From positions 30,903 to 94,902 of the forward strand of contig DANY01000027.1 in NCBI GenBank assembly GCA_002501655.1: a DNA stretch of 64,000 nt, written 5' to 3'. Source of the stretch: Methanoculleus sp. UBA303 (GTDB taxonomy: Archaea; Halobacteriota; Methanomicrobia; Methanomicrobiales; Methanoculleaceae). Below are positions 8,979 through 18,028 of the stretch, piece after piece (within the stretch, counting starts at the first letter, position 1; each line of letters opens with the position of its first letter). The notes under the pieces are model-generated. The model made no database searches and was not told the origin of the DNA. It saw only the letters and a list, made by a program, of their open reading frames with translations. The translations under genes were made by a program, and so were the position numbers.

Positions 8979-11770
8979 TTCAGATGGCTGATGTAGTCGT
9001 AGAGTCTGGCCTTTGCTATACCGGAGATGGAGGAGACCTCCTCCGGGTCGGCCTCACGAAGCGTGGCGGCGTCATAGATTCCCGCAAGGTAGAGCCTCTC
9101 CACGGTCGCCTCCCCGATACCCGGAACCTCCAGGAGTTCTTTTCGCCCGCGTTCGAGCGCCACCCTGGAGATTTTTGCCGGGGTGGGGCGCCCGAGGTGC
9201 CTGCAGACCGTATCTACATGTTTATGTACGGTCTCCGGATTAATGCCGGTTTTGCTTGAGAGGTAGGGAATGGGGAGGTAGCAGAGGTCATCGGGACTCG
9301 CGACGCCTGCGGCCTGGTACTTCTTCAGGCTGACCGCGGGCATCCCGGCCTCCCTGAGGACGCGCTCGTTGCAGAGTCCCCGGGCTGCCTCCAGGAGCTC
9401 GCTCGCCCCGGCATCGCCGATGCCGGCCTTTTTCAGGGCGGCGGGATCCACCCGGGAGAGTGCGCGGATATCCCCGATCCCCTGCTCGAGGAGACTTCTC
9501 GCGATCTTCGCGTGGCTTCGGCCCTTCCTCGGCGGGACAATCTTCCGGATGAACTTCCTGAGTTCCGAGCGGCGCCGGAGGACCTCAAGCGCATCTTCTG
9601 CCTCCTGGATGAGCCGTCCGGCCCCTTCGGCGTCGACACCGACGATCGCCGCGAGATCTCCGGGTTGCATGCCCGCGATCTCGGAGACCGTGTAGATATG
9701 GTGCTCATGCAGACGCTGCACGATGTCGTCGGCCATCGAGGGCATCATCCGGAGTGCCTCGACGTTCGAGGCGATATGGCTGCAGAGCGGACAGCCTATT
9801 GTCCAGGGCGGGGAGCCCTTCCGGATCAGGCGGACGTGGGAGAGCCCGTGCTCCGGGCAGGTCTCTTCAATCCGGATCGCCCGTCCCCAGGTGCTGCCGG
9901 GCAGGCTGATGTTGAACCGGCACTCCGGGTAGCCGGTGCACCCGATGAACTGCGAGACGCCAAGGTGCCGGATCCGGAGATCGTGGCCGCAAGCGGGGCA
10001 GGGGCCGAGGGTATGCTCCTCTGCGGTCTGCTCCATGATCTCCCCGCCGATCTCCTTCTCATGCGCCTCAAGTTTGTCAAAGACCCGGTGGAGCATCTCC
10101 CGCGACTCGCCGATGACATCGTCACGAGAGCGCTGGCTCTGCTTGATGAGTTGCATATGCTCTTCAAGCGTCCGGGTCATCTCGGGCTCCGTGATCGTAT
10201 CCGCGTGGTTGTCGAGCGCGTCCGTGACGGCTCGCCCAACGAGCGTCGGGCGGAGGGGGTTCCCCTCCACGTAGCGGCGGGAGACGAGTTTGCCGATCAC
10301 CTCGTGCCGGGTGCTCTTCGTGCCGAGACCGAGTTCCTCCATCACCTGGATCAGCCGGCTCTGGGAGTAGCGCGCCGGTGGCTGCGTCTGCTTCTCCTCG
10401 AGGTTCACCTTCTGGATCGGCAGCCGTTCGCCCGGGGTAAACGCCGGGAGAATATTCTCCTTCGCCTCCGAGTAGGGGTAGACCCGGCGCCACCCGGCGG
10501 AGAGGAGTCGGCCGCCCGTAGCCGTGTAGGGTTCTCCGGATGCGTCAAACGTGCATTTGGTGGTCGTCCACGTCGCGTCGGGGGAGAGGGTCGCGAGGAA
10601 CCGCCGGACAATGAGTTCGTAGACCTTCCACCGGTCCTGACCGAGGGCCTCACGGGTCGCCGCCCCCGCAGGATGGATCGGCGGGTGGTCGGTGCTCTCC
10701 TTCTTGCCCCGGGTCGGGACCTCTCGCCGGTGCTGCTGCACCCAGGCAACATCCGCATCGAAGACCCCTCCCCGGAGCGTCTCGAGGACCCCGTTCAGGT
10801 CCAGGGACTTCGGATAGACCGTGTTGTCGGTCCTCGGGTAGGATATGTACCCGTTCATGTAGAGGTCTTCGGCGATCCGCATTGCGTTCGCTGCCGAGAG
10901 ACCCAGGCGACTCGCCGCGACGATGAAGGTCGTGGTGTCGAACGGTGTTGGCGCCCGGTCGTTCTTCTGTCCCTCTTTCACGTTCGTGACCACAAGCGGC
11001 TCTTTTGTTCCCGCTTCTGCAGCGAGGGCCGCCTCGTGGTCGGTGAACCGCCCGGCAGTATGCCGCGCCTCCACCGGTTGGCCGTCCTTCTCGGTCGCAA
11101 GCGAGAGCATCCAGTAGGTCTGGGGGACAAAGTTCTCGATCTCGCGCTCCCGGTCAACGATCATGGCAAGCGTCGGGCTCTGGACGCGGCCGACGGAGAG
11201 GATGTCCCTGCCGCCCCGCCGGGCAGCGAGGCTGATGAACCGGGTCAGCGACGCCCCCCACATAAGGTCGATCGCCTGGCGGGTCTCGCCGGCTGCCGCG
11301 AGAGCGAAGTCGAGGTCGGTCAGGTTCTCGAAAGCGGACCGGATCTCCGCCGGCGTTATAGCGGAGAAGCGGGCCCGGTTGATCCTGACCGAGGGGTTCA
11401 CCGCACGGACGAGCTCGTAAGCCTCCTTACCGATGAGTTCCCCTTCGGTATCGTAGTCGGTAGCGATGGTGACGAGATCTGCCTTCTTTGATAGTTTCTG
11501 GATAAGACTGACTATCTTCTTCTCGGTCGGCTTCTTGACGGTGCCCGCATCGATGAGGCTTCTTGGGGTGTTGATCTCGCTCCTCCAGTTCGTGTAGCCT
11601 GGCTCGAAGTCCACCTCCACCACGTGCCCTTTGAGGCCCACCACCGTCTTGTTATCGAAGGAGTAGGTGGATACGCTCCCCTCTTTCACCGCCCTCACCT
11701 TCTCATTGCCCGCGAGGAGCTGCGCGATCCGGTTTGCCGATATATTCTTCTCTGCGATGATCAGGTGCAC
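8975..11770 (-). CDS. topA: DNA topoisomerase I, type IA
   Basis: 931-residue topoisomerase relaxing negative supercoils. The Toprim domain occupies about residues 1-135 (IIAEKNISANRIAQLL at the start; D-Y-D-T-E-G-E as metal-binding acidic triad). Catalytic Tyr311 lies in GYISYPRTDN. The C-terminal third holds a Cys4 zinc ribbon (CPACGHDLRIRH ... GCTGYPEC, about 610-640), a second weaker CxxH/CxxC pair, and then several helix-hairpin-helix repeats from about 760 to the end (for example LLEVPGIGEATVERLYLAG). It sits 6 bases after gatB and overlaps the following gene by 4 bases. Confidence 0.96.
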   Translation of the reverse strand: MHLIIAEKNISANRIAQLLAGNEKVRAVKEGSVSTYSFDNKTVVGLKGHVVEVDFEPGYTNWRSEINTPRSLIDAGTVKKPTEKKIVSLIQKLSKKADLVTIATDYDTEGELIGKEAYELVRAVNPSVRINRARFSAITPAEIRSAFENLTDLDFALAAAGETRQAIDLMWGASLTRFISLAARRGGRDILSVGRVQSPTLAMIVDREREIENFVPQTYWMLSLATEKDGQPVEARHTAGRFTDHEAALAAEAGTKEPLVVTNVKEGQKNDRAPTPFDTTTFIVAASRLGLSAANAMRIAEDLYMNGYISYPRTDNTVYPKSLDLNGVLETLRGGVFDADVAWVQQHRREVPTRGKKESTDHPPIHPAGAATREALGQDRWKVYELIVRRFLATLSPDATWTTTKCTFDASGEPYTATGGRLLSAGWRRVYPYSEAKENILPAFTPGERLPIQKVNLEEKQTQPPARYSQSRLIQVMEELGLGTKSTRHEVIGKLVSRRYVEGNPLRPTLVGRAVTDALDNHADTITEPEMTRTLEEHMQLIKQSQRSRDDVIGESREMLHRVFDKLEAHEKEIGGEIMEQTAEEHTLGPCPACGHDLRIRHLGVSQFIGCTGYPECRFNISLPGSTWGRAIRIEETCPEHGLSHVRLIRKGSPPWTIGCPLCSHIASNVEALRMMPSMADDIVQRLHEHHIYTVSEIAGMQPGDLAAIVGVDAEGAGRLIQEAEDALEVLRRRSELRKFIRKIVPPRKGRSHAKIARSLLEQGIGDIRALSRVDPAALKKAGIGDAGASELLEAARGLCNERVLREAGMPAVSLKKYQAAGVASPDDLCYLPIPYLSSKTGINPETVHKHVDTVCRHLGRPTPAKISRVALERGRKELLEVPGIGEATVERLYLAGIYDAATLREADPEEVSSISGIAKARLYDYISHLK

Positions 11771-11776
11771 TGCGGA

Positions 11777-13192
11777 TTACACCTCGCCTATATCGATTGA
11801 TTCAGATACGATTCGCCCGAGTTCCCGCGGGTCCGCCCGACCGCGGGTCTCCTTCATCACCTGCCCCACGAGGAAGTTTAAGGCGCCTGACTTCCCGTTA
11901 CGGTAGTCCTCCACCGCCTGCGGGTTGGCGGCGATAACCGCCTGCACGGTCGCGGTGAAATCGTCTCCCATGGTCTTGCCGAGGTTCTCACGCTTCACGA
12001 TCATGGCAGGCATCTCACAGGGCCTGCCCGCGGCGCAGGCATCCAGCATCTCTCGTAGCACCTGGACGCCGGCCGCATCAGTGATGGTCTCCGACTTGAG
12101 GAGCCCGAGGAGTTCCGCAATGCGGCCGGGCGGGACGGCGGCGATGCTCATGTTGCGGTAGTTGAGCTCCCCGAGGAGGATATCGGCCACCCAGGTGGCG
12201 GCGAGCGCCGGATCGAGATGAGCGACCTCCTCATAGAAGTCGGCGAGTTTCGGATCGCCGGTCAGGGTCCGGGCGTGGTTGAGCGATATGCCGTACTGCA
12301 CCATGAACCGGTTCTTTCGGGCGACAGGAAGTTCCGGGAGGTCGATCTCCGCCACCCACCCCGCGACACGGAGCGGCCGGAGGTCTGGCTCGGGGAAGTA
12401 GCGGTAATCGTGCTCCTCCTCCTTGCTGCGGGAGGAGGTGGTGATCCCGCGCCCCTCCATGAAGTGCCGGGTCTCTCTCGTCACCGTCTGCCCGCGCCGG
12501 AGCAGGTTCTTCTGCCGGGTCACCTCGAAGGTGAGCGCCTTCTCGACACCCCTGTAGGAGGATATGTTCTTGACCTCAACCCGGACTGAGCCCTCGAGCG
12601 ATATGTTTGCATCCACACGGAGGGACCCCTCCCGGTCGCCGTCGAAGACACCGAGGTACTCGAGGATCGTCCGGAGTTTGTTGAGGAACCGGCGGGCCTC
12701 CTGCGGGGAGCGCATATCCGGCTCGGTGACGATCTCAAGGAGCGGTATGCCGGACCGGTTGTAGTCGACGAGCGAGTATTTCGATCCGCCGCTGACATGG
12801 ACGAGCCTCCCCGGGTCTTCCTCGAGGTGCACCCGGGTGATCCGGACGATCTTTTCGTGCCCCTCATCGTCCTCGATCTCGACTGTGCCGGCGACCGCGA
12901 GCGGCTTGTCGTACTGGGTGACCTGGTAGGCCTTCGGGAGGTCGGGGTAGAAGTAGTTCTTCCGGGCGAACTCTGACTCCTCCAGCACCTCCATATCGAG
13001 GGCTTTTGCCACACGGAGGCCGTACTCGACCGCCTTTCGGTTCAGGCGCGGAAGCGCCCCGGGAAGCCCGAGGCAGACCGGACAGCAGTGGGTGTTGGGC
13101 TCGTCGTCGCGGTAGTCCGTCGAGCACCCGCAGAAGAGCTTCGTCGCTGTCGCGAGCTGGACGTGGATCTCAAGTCCGACGATCGTCTTCAT
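11777..13192 (-). CDS. gatB: Asp-tRNA(Asn)/Glu-tRNA(Gln) amidotransferase subunit B
   Basis: 471 residues. It binds misacylated Asp-tRNA(Asn) or Glu-tRNA(Gln) and activates the side-chain carboxylate with ATP. Landmarks are [16 protein letters not shown] at the start, a CxC...C cluster that may bind zinc, TQYDKPLA, and [18 protein letters not shown] in the catalytic cradle. The C-terminal YqeY-type tail ends in [17 protein letters not shown]. It overlaps the end of gatA by 4 bases (ATGA), so the subunits are coupled. Confidence 0.97.
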   Translation of the reverse strand: MKTIVGLEIHVQLATATKLFCGCSTDYRDDEPNTHCCPVCLGLPGALPRLNRKAVEYGLRVAKALDMEVLEESEFARKNYFYPDLPKAYQVTQYDKPLAVAGTVEIEDDEGHEKIVRITRVHLEEDPGRLVHVSGGSKYSLVDYNRSGIPLLEIVTEPDMRSPQEARRFLNKLRTILEYLGVFDGDREGSLRVDANISLEGSVRVEVKNISSYRGVEKALTFEVTRQKNLLRRGQTVTRETRHFMEGRGITTSSRSKEEEHDYRYFPEPDLRPLRVAGWVAEIDLPELPVARKNRFMVQYGISLNHARTLTGDPKLADFYEEVAHLDPALAATWVADILLGELNYRNMSIAAVPPGRIAELLGLLKSETITDAAGVQVLREMLDACAAGRPCEMPAMIVKRENLGKTMGDDFTATVQAVIAANPQAVEDYRNGKSGALNFLVGQVMKETRGRADPRELGRIVSESIDIGEV

Positions 13193-14490
13193 CTCCTCAC
13201 CTCCTGCTCGTAGGCAAAGGCAGCGTCGACGACACGCTCGTCCTCAAACTGCCTTCCCATCAACTGGAGGCCCACGGGGAGGCCGTCCACCCTGCCGCAT
13301 GGGACTGATATTGCCGGGATTCCGGCGAGGTTCGCCGGTGCCGTGAGTATGTCGGCGAGGTAGAGCGAGAGCGGGTCGGTCTTCTCACCGAGCCGGAAGG
13401 CCACAGTAGGCATCGTCGGGCCGGCGATGACGTCTGCGTCGCGGAGGGCCCGTTCGAAGTCCTGCCGTATGTTCCGGCGGGCCACCTGCGCCTTCGCGTA
13501 GTACCTGCCGGCGTAGCCGGCCGAGAGGGCGAAGGTGCCGAGCATGACCCGGCGCCGGACCTCGGTCCCGAAGTTTGCCTGCCGGAGTTCCTGGTAGGCC
13601 TCGTGCCAGGTCTTTCGGGTATCGACCGCCGGACCGTAGCGGACGCCGTCGAACCGCGCGAGGTTCGAGGAGGCCTCGCCCGTGCAGATGACGTAGTAGG
13701 CCGCAAGCGCATACTGCATGCCGGGGATGCTCACCGGGACTGTATCGGCCCCGAGGTTATCGAGGACGCCGATGGCGTCCCGGACCGTCTCCGCGACACG
13801 GGGGTCCACACCCTCCCCGAAGTACTCCTCAGGTATCCCGATCCGCAGGCCCGCAATGTCGGCCGAAGGCTGGTGGTCATACGGCCGGTCGAGCATCGTC
13901 GAGTCGCGCGGGTCGTACTTCGCAATCACCGACATAAGTCTCGATGCGTCCTCCACTGTCCGTGCCATCGGTCCGATCTGCTCAAGGGAGTTTGCGTAGG
14001 CGACGAGGCCGTAGCGGGAGACCCGGCCGTAGGTGGGTTTGAGTCCCACGATCCCGCAAAATGCCGCGGGACAGCGGGTGGAACCACCGGTGTCGGTGCC
14101 GAGCGCCATCGGGACGAGGCCTGCGGCGACTGCGGCGGCGCTCCCGCCTGATGACCCGCCGGGTACCCGTTCCGTGTCCACCGGGTTCCTGGTGGGGCCA
14201 AACGCGCTCGTCTCGGTGGTGGAGCCCATGCCGAACTCGTCCATGTTGGTCTTGCCGACGATCGCGGCCCCTTCTCTCCGGAGGAGTTCCACGACGTGGG
14301 CGTCGTAGGGTGGGATGTAGCCCTCAAGGATTCGCGACCCGCAGGTGGTCTGTATGCCCGCCGTGGATATGTTGTCCTTGACCGCGACAGCAACGCCGGC
14401 GAGCGCACCGTCGCCGAACGGTGCCTCGCGGCAGGTGGTTATGAAGGCGTTGTAGCGGTCGTCCGGCAGGAAATTCAGGGATCCTGCCAC
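13189..14490 (-). CDS. gatA: Asp-tRNA(Asn)/Glu-tRNA(Gln) amidotransferase subunit A
   Basis: 433-residue amidase-signature enzyme that releases ammonia from glutamine. The Ser-Ser-Lys catalytic set is visible: Lys in [12 protein letters not shown], and the serines in [16 protein letters not shown] and [13 protein letters not shown]. The family's usual length is about 450-490, so the N terminus is slightly short. The start is a GTG directly after the gatC TGA (TGAGTG). It is the middle gene of gatC-gatA-gatB. Confidence 0.97.
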   Translation of the reverse strand: MAGSLNFLPDDRYNAFITTCREAPFGDGALAGVAVAVKDNISTAGIQTTCGSRILEGYIPPYDAHVVELLRREGAAIVGKTNMDEFGMGSTTETSAFGPTRNPVDTERVPGGSSGGSAAAVAAGLVPMALGTDTGGSTRCPAAFCGIVGLKPTYGRVSRYGLVAYANSLEQIGPMARTVEDASRLMSVIAKYDPRDSTMLDRPYDHQPSADIAGLRIGIPEEYFGEGVDPRVAETVRDAIGVLDNLGADTVPVSIPGMQYALAAYYVICTGEASSNLARFDGVRYGPAVDTRKTWHEAYQELRQANFGTEVRRRVMLGTFALSAGYAGRYYAKAQVARRNIRQDFERALRDADVIAGPTMPTVAFRLGEKTDPLSLYLADILTAPANLAGIPAISVPCGRVDGLPVGLQLMGRQFEDERVVDAAFAYEQEVRR

Positions 14491-14760
14491 TCACATCACC
14501 CTCGGGGCCTTGATGAACCCGTTCTCGGTCGACCCGGCGTTTGCGAGGACCGCCTCCTGCGAGAGGCAGGGCCGGGGTTCGTCCTCCCGGAAGACGTTCG
14601 TGATCCCGGCGTCAGGGGCGTTTTCTCCCTGTACAGCGTCGAGAACCTCAAAGTATTCCAGGATCGCGTTGAACTGTCTGGTGAATTCCGGCACCTCATC
14701 TTTCGATATGCCGATATCCGCAAGTTCTGCTATATGCTCAATATCGCTCTCAGTTATCAT
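14491..14760 (-). CDS. gatC: Asp-tRNA(Asn)/Glu-tRNA(Gln) amidotransferase subunit C
   Basis: 89 residues, the usual size. GatC wraps round GatA and stabilises its contact with GatB. The N-terminal helices (ITESDIEHIAELADIGI, then FTRQFNAILEYFEVLD) and the acidic-aromatic middle NVFREDEPRPCL match the family. Its start lies inside the last 11 bases of the asparagine synthetase-like gene, so the two are probably cotranslated. Confidence 0.94.
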   Translation of the reverse strand: MITESDIEHIAELADIGISKDEVPEFTRQFNAILEYFEVLDAVQGENAPDAGITNVFREDEPRPCLSQEAVLANAGSTENGFIKAPRVM

Positions 14761-15748
14761 GTTCCGCCCTACTGATCTCCGTTAAGTACCCTTGTACCGA
14801 CTTTTTATAACCATTTTGACGAGAGAGGCGTTGTATCGTCATCCATATTCCGCTACCGTATTGCATCGCTTTCTTCTCGGCCCGGGCAATTTCCGCGGGA
14901 ATGTGCCGTTCTGCGACAACCCGCAGGGGATGCTTTCTCACCCCTCCGCGCACCTTCTCGCCCGCCGGGATAGCCCGTGCTGCGCGCACCACCCGGACGT
15001 CGATGTAGGGCATCGAGAAGTATACCCCATGGAGCGCCGCCACCGCCTGGTCTCGCGCTCTCTGGCGTGGGTGGTCCGCAACGTCCCGCTCGAGTTCCAC
15101 CGCGAGGTCCGGCGAGGAGAGGTAGCGGGCGTAGCCGCCGAAGAGCTCGTCGGCCCCCTGCCCGGCGAGGATCCGGGTATAGCCGTGCTCGGCGGCCCGG
15201 GCAGCGACAAAGAAGAGGGTCGTCGCGATCGATGCCTCGACCGGATTTGTCGGATCGGGAATCACCCGGACCACCCGGGCGAGCGCCTCTGCGACCTCCT
15301 CGTTTGTCGGGGTGACGATCTCAAGGTCAAGCCCCATCATCCGGGCTGCTTTCCCAGCCCATGCGATGTCGTGCGACCCCTCGGTCCCCACCGCCACGCA
15401 GGGGAGGCGGGCAAGCCCGGCGATGAGGGCCGAGTCGACGCCGCCGGAGAATGCTACTGCCCCCTCGTCGCTCCGGAGGTTGACCGCAGTGATTATCGCC
15501 TCCTCAAGGCTGCAGGGCAGGGGATCCGGGGCTATCCGGCCCACCTCGCGACCGCCGCAGCAGACGGTCCCGGGCGGGACCGGGCCGGGCATGATGCCGA
15601 AGGCGTCGCGGGCGGTGCAGTCGTTCCAGGTGAGCAGGAACTCGCCGCCGCACCGGGAGAGCGCCTCCGGCCCCGCCTCGAGCATCCGCTCCACGTCGGC
15701 AGGGGAGAGCCCCACCCCGTCACGTTCTATCCAGCCCTTCAGGTTCAT
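14750..15748 (-). CDS. Asparagine synthetase-like protein lacking the glutaminase domain
   Basis: 332 residues from the ATG at 15746-15748. The PP-loop ATP-binding motif FSGGVDSALIAG (about 100-111) and GQGADELFGGYARYL identify the AsnB synthetase domain. Upstream of it only about 70 residues of the class II glutaminase fold remain (GGEFLLTWND, ARDAFGI). The N-terminal Cys nucleophile region is absent, so any activity should use free ammonia or an outside amidase. The frame is open to 15847, but those 33 codons would start at the TATA element, so I reject them. It overlaps gatC by 11 bases. Substrate unknown. Confidence 0.85.
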   Translation of the reverse strand: MNLKGWIERDGVGLSPADVERMLEAGPEALSRCGGEFLLTWNDCTARDAFGIMPGPVPPGTVCCGGREVGRIAPDPLPCSLEEAIITAVNLRSDEGAVAFSGGVDSALIAGLARLPCVAVGTEGSHDIAWAGKAARMMGLDLEIVTPTNEEVAEALARVVRVIPDPTNPVEASIATTLFFVAARAAEHGYTRILAGQGADELFGGYARYLSSPDLAVELERDVADHPRQRARDQAVAALHGVYFSMPYIDVRVVRAARAIPAGEKVRGGVRKHPLRVVAERHIPAEIARAEKKAMQYGSGIWMTIQRLSRQNGYKKSVQGYLTEISRAEHDN

Positions 15749-15848
15749 GGTCGGTGTATCCTGTAATCCGGCAGGTGGTTGCCATGAGGCGACGGCAGTG
15801 CCGTCCGCCCCAAAAAACGGATCATCGTCTGTGTTTGCACTGGTCAAC

Positions 15849-15858
15849 TATAAATATA
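15849..15858. promoter_or_regulatory. Shared near-symmetric TATA box of a divergent gene pair
   Basis: TATAAATATA reads as a good TATA box on both strands. Leftward it is about 100 bases before the asnB-like ATG and would drive the gatCAB-topA operon. Rightward it is about 52 bases before the ATG of the truncated nucleoside-recognition gene. Confidence 0.65.
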
Positions 15859-15909
15859 CCCAAAATGTCCGGCGCAAAATGCGCGGCATTCAAGCGATTC
15901 CGGCCGGAT

Positions 15910-16266
15910 ATGCCCCTCCCCACCGGGCGGAGACATAGACCCGGACCAGGCGCAGGGTTACGGACCCGATCCCGGTTGCTCCGGAGGAAGGCGCTCCGAC
16001 GGGTCGTCCCCGTCACCCTGGCCGCGCTGATCGTCTTATCACTCCTCTCCGCAACGGGGGTCATGGATGGCGTCGCCGCCGCGTTCGACCCGCTCCTCAG
16101 GGCCGTTGGTCTCCTGGGCGAGAGTGCCGCGGCGCTCGTGGCCCAGTTTGTTACCCTGAAGGATGAGTATCCTGCACTCTGGTTACTCGTTCTGGTGATA
16201 CGTGGTATGTCATTATTCAGGCAGAACAGATCGTTTCTGAGCCAAAACGTGAAGGACGATCGGTAG
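15910..16266 (+). pseudogene. Truncated nucleoside-recognition (Gate) domain membrane protein
   Basis: The first 40 residues are Arg-rich and are followed by a membrane helix (VTLAALIVLSLLSATGVMD), then an amphipathic segment with GLLGESAAALVAQFVT. This resembles the start of nucleoside-recognition/Gate proteins, which go on for several more helices. Here the resemblance stops near base 16155 and the frame runs on through a TnpB relic to an accidental stop at 16266. I infer that insertion or deletion removed the 3' part. The start at 15910 fits the shared TATA box. The family call rests on a short stretch and is tentative. Confidence 0.5.
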
Positions 16267-16409
16267 GTATCGACGTTGGCCTGAACTCATATGCGGTCGA
16301 TAGTGATGGTGCAGTAATCGAAAATCCTCGCTTTTATGAACAATCGTTAGGCAAGATCAAGAATATTGTCCATGATAGCCGGGAAGCCCCGCCCGAGAGC
16401 GCGGGGTAG
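16167..16409 (+). pseudogene. Internally deleted TnpB (IS200/IS605 OrfB) relic
   Basis: The frame from 16167 (after a TGA at 16164) to the TAG at 16407 encodes T-L-V-T-R-S-G-D-T-W-Y-V-I-I-Q, then VGIDVGLNSYAVDSDG and VIENPRFY. This is the classic RuvC-I region of TnpB with the catalytic Asp in GIDVG. Directly afterwards it jumps to HDSREAPPESAG and stop, which is the usual extreme C terminus. About two thirds of the protein, including RuvC-II, the zinc ribbon and RuvC-III, is missing. It cannot be an active nuclease. Confidence 0.85.
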
Positions 16410-16414
16410 TTCAC
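16381..16414 (+). mobile_element. Right end (omega-RNA type hairpin) of the TnpB element
   Basis: The sequence reads gaagccCCGC...GCGGggtagttcac. CCCCGC (16387-16392) pairs with GCGGGG (16401-16406) around an 8-base loop, and the stop codon lies right after the stem. IS1341-type elements end this way, and in active ones the overlapping transcript forms the guide RNA scaffold. Here only the tail persists. Confidence 0.75.
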
Positions 16415-16460
16415 CAGCGGTCATTTAGGGGCATGCTCCGGAGATCCATTATTTTCGAAT

Positions 16461-16470
16461 GAATTAAAGC
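16461..16470 (+). promoter_or_regulatory. Candidate TATA box of the SlyD-like gene
   Basis: gaattaaagc centred about 33 bases before the ATG at 16499, just outside the TnpB relic. Confidence 0.5.
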
Positions 16471-16498
16471 ACCGCCCCGACAAACCGATCAGACACCT

Positions 16499-16936
16499 AT
16501 GGCACCCGTGACAGACGGCGACACCCTGCTCCTGCATTTCACCAGCACCCGCCCGGACGGTGAGGTTTTTGAAGATACCCGAATGCGTGAGCCGGTTCAG
16601 GTGACTCTCGGAAAGCGCCAGATCAACCCCCTCTTTGAGGAGGCGCTGATTGGAAAAGAGCCGAACGAGATGGTAACCGTTGTGCTGCCTCCTGAGAAGG
16701 CCTACGGGAAATTTCGCAGGAAACTCGTGGTCACGATAAAGCGCAAGAAGCTGAAACTCGACCACGAACCGGTACCCGGGGAGTTCCTCAGGGTGGAGGT
16801 GATGGGAAAACCCTGCCTGGTGACCGTGGTCGACGTGGACGAGAAGAGCGTGACGGTCGACGCCAACCATCCGCTTGCGGGGGAGACGATCACTTATACG
16901 ATCACGGTCGCGGCAATCCTTCCCCGGATAGGCTAG
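16499..16936 (+). CDS. FKBP-type peptidyl-prolyl isomerase, SlyD-like
   Basis: 145 residues. The split FKBP domain is seen in DTLLLHFTSTRPDGEVFEDT, NPLFEEALIGKEPNEMVTVVLPPEKAYG and, at the end, NHPLAGETITYTI. Between them (about residues 75-125) is the insert-in-flap chaperone domain. Such proteins catalyse prolyl isomerisation and bind unfolded chains in the cytoplasm. There is no His-rich metal tail as in E. coli SlyD. It is a single-gene unit just downstream of the TnpB relic. A second, longer FKBP lies at 44000. Confidence 0.9.
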   Translation: MAPVTDGDTLLLHFTSTRPDGEVFEDTRMREPVQVTLGKRQINPLFEEALIGKEPNEMVTVVLPPEKAYGKFRRKLVVTIKRKKLKLDHEPVPGEFLRVEVMGKPCLVTVVDVDEKSVTVDANHPLAGETITYTITVAAILPRIG

Positions 16937-17106
16937 GTCCTCGTGGAAGCGCCGCTCGACCGGGCTATGAGGATGCTCCTCCACAAGGAAAACGTTGCAT
17001 CCGGCGAGATCGCCTCTCTGACCCGGAAAGATATGCAAGCCGGAACCTGCTGACAAGTTTCATAAGCCCGTGCGATCGTTACGCGCCATCGTTCGGAGTT
17101 GTCACC

Positions 17107-17775
17107 ATGAAAATAATCGGTATCAACGGGAGCCCCCGGGGCGAGAGAAGCGCTACCATGCGGCTCATCGCAGCGGTCCTTGAAGGCGCGGAGGAGAAGG
17201 GTGCAGAGGTCGATGTCGTGAACCTCATAGACCTCGACATCAGGTTTCGCAACGCCTGCAGCGCCTGTTTCCAGGAAGGCAGGTGCGCCGAGGAGGACGA
17301 TTTCCCGGGACTGTACCAGAAGATCAAGGCCGCCGACGGGCTCGTGCTCGGGTCGCCCGTGTACTTCGATCTGGTCACCGGCCAGATGAAACTGCTCATC
17401 GACCGGATGGCCGACGGGATCCAGTGCCAGGCGCTCTCCGGGAAGTATGGGTGCTCGGTCTCCACATCGGGCGATCACGCCGAGCAGACGGTCGTCACGT
17501 ACCTGAACCATGTTCTCCAGATGCTCGGCGCGACGCCGGTCGGCGGCGTGGGGGTCGCGACCGGGAAGGACCAGCATGCCCTGATCCGGGCGGAAGAGGA
17601 TGCACGTGAACTCGGGAAGACACTCGCCGAAGCGATCCGGACCCGGCGACAGTACCCGGAGATCGAAGCATTCCACCAGCGGTTCCAGAAAAAGTTCAAT
17701 GCGGTCATCACCGGGGCAAAACCCGAATGGCCGGGCGATTACGAGCACTGGGTCGACCAGGCATGGGTCTGGTGA
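17107..17775 (+). CDS. NADPH-dependent FMN reductase / iron-sulfur flavoprotein family
   Basis: 222-residue flavodoxin-fold protein. The phosphate loop GINGSPRGERSATMRL binds FMN, and LGSPVYFDLVTGQMKLLIDR is the second flavin contact typical of the methanogen Isf family. The Cys motif is C51-x2-C54-x5-C60. Canonical Isf proteins have four Cys in CX2CX2CX4-7C, so one ligand seems to be missing and a 4Fe-4S cluster is doubtful. It probably transfers electrons, perhaps in oxidative-stress defence. A TATA-like tttcataagc lies about 45 bases upstream. Confidence 0.85.
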   Translation: MKIIGINGSPRGERSATMRLIAAVLEGAEEKGAEVDVVNLIDLDIRFRNACSACFQEGRCAEEDDFPGLYQKIKAADGLVLGSPVYFDLVTGQMKLLIDRMADGIQCQALSGKYGCSVSTSGDHAEQTVVTYLNHVLQMLGATPVGGVGVATGKDQHALIRAEEDARELGKTLAEAIRTRRQYPEIEAFHQRFQKKFNAVITGAKPEWPGDYEHWVDQAWVW

Positions 17776-17946
17776 ACCCGCGACAACTCGAAATTCGTCT
17801 CGGATCGTTGGTCCCGTGCATCACCCGGGCCCGGCCCGCCGACCCGTGTTGCGGGTCAGCGCTGGCCCCTTCCGGAAAGCTGGGGGAGGACAGGTCCTCC
17901 CCAGGTGGTCCCCCTCCAGTGACGGCCGCGTCAACCGCCGCCCCAA

Positions 17947-17956
17947 CGTATATAAC
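17947..17956 (+). promoter_or_regulatory. TATA box of the encapsulin-type ferritin-like gene
   Basis: gtatataac about 75-80 bases before the start codon, leaving a leader of roughly 50 bases that ends in an AGGAGGT-like ribosome binding site. Confidence 0.6.
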
Positions 17957-18028
17957 GCTTGGGTGCATGAGCCCCGAAGAGAGACCCGCTCTGTCGGGCC
18001 TCTGAGCAGCCATAGGAGGTCATGAGGT

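Noticed and set aside
9512..11491. Very long plus-strand ORF of 659 codons
   Set aside because: Exactly antisense to topA, with composition of a GC-rich shadow frame; topA on the other strand has full family motifs.
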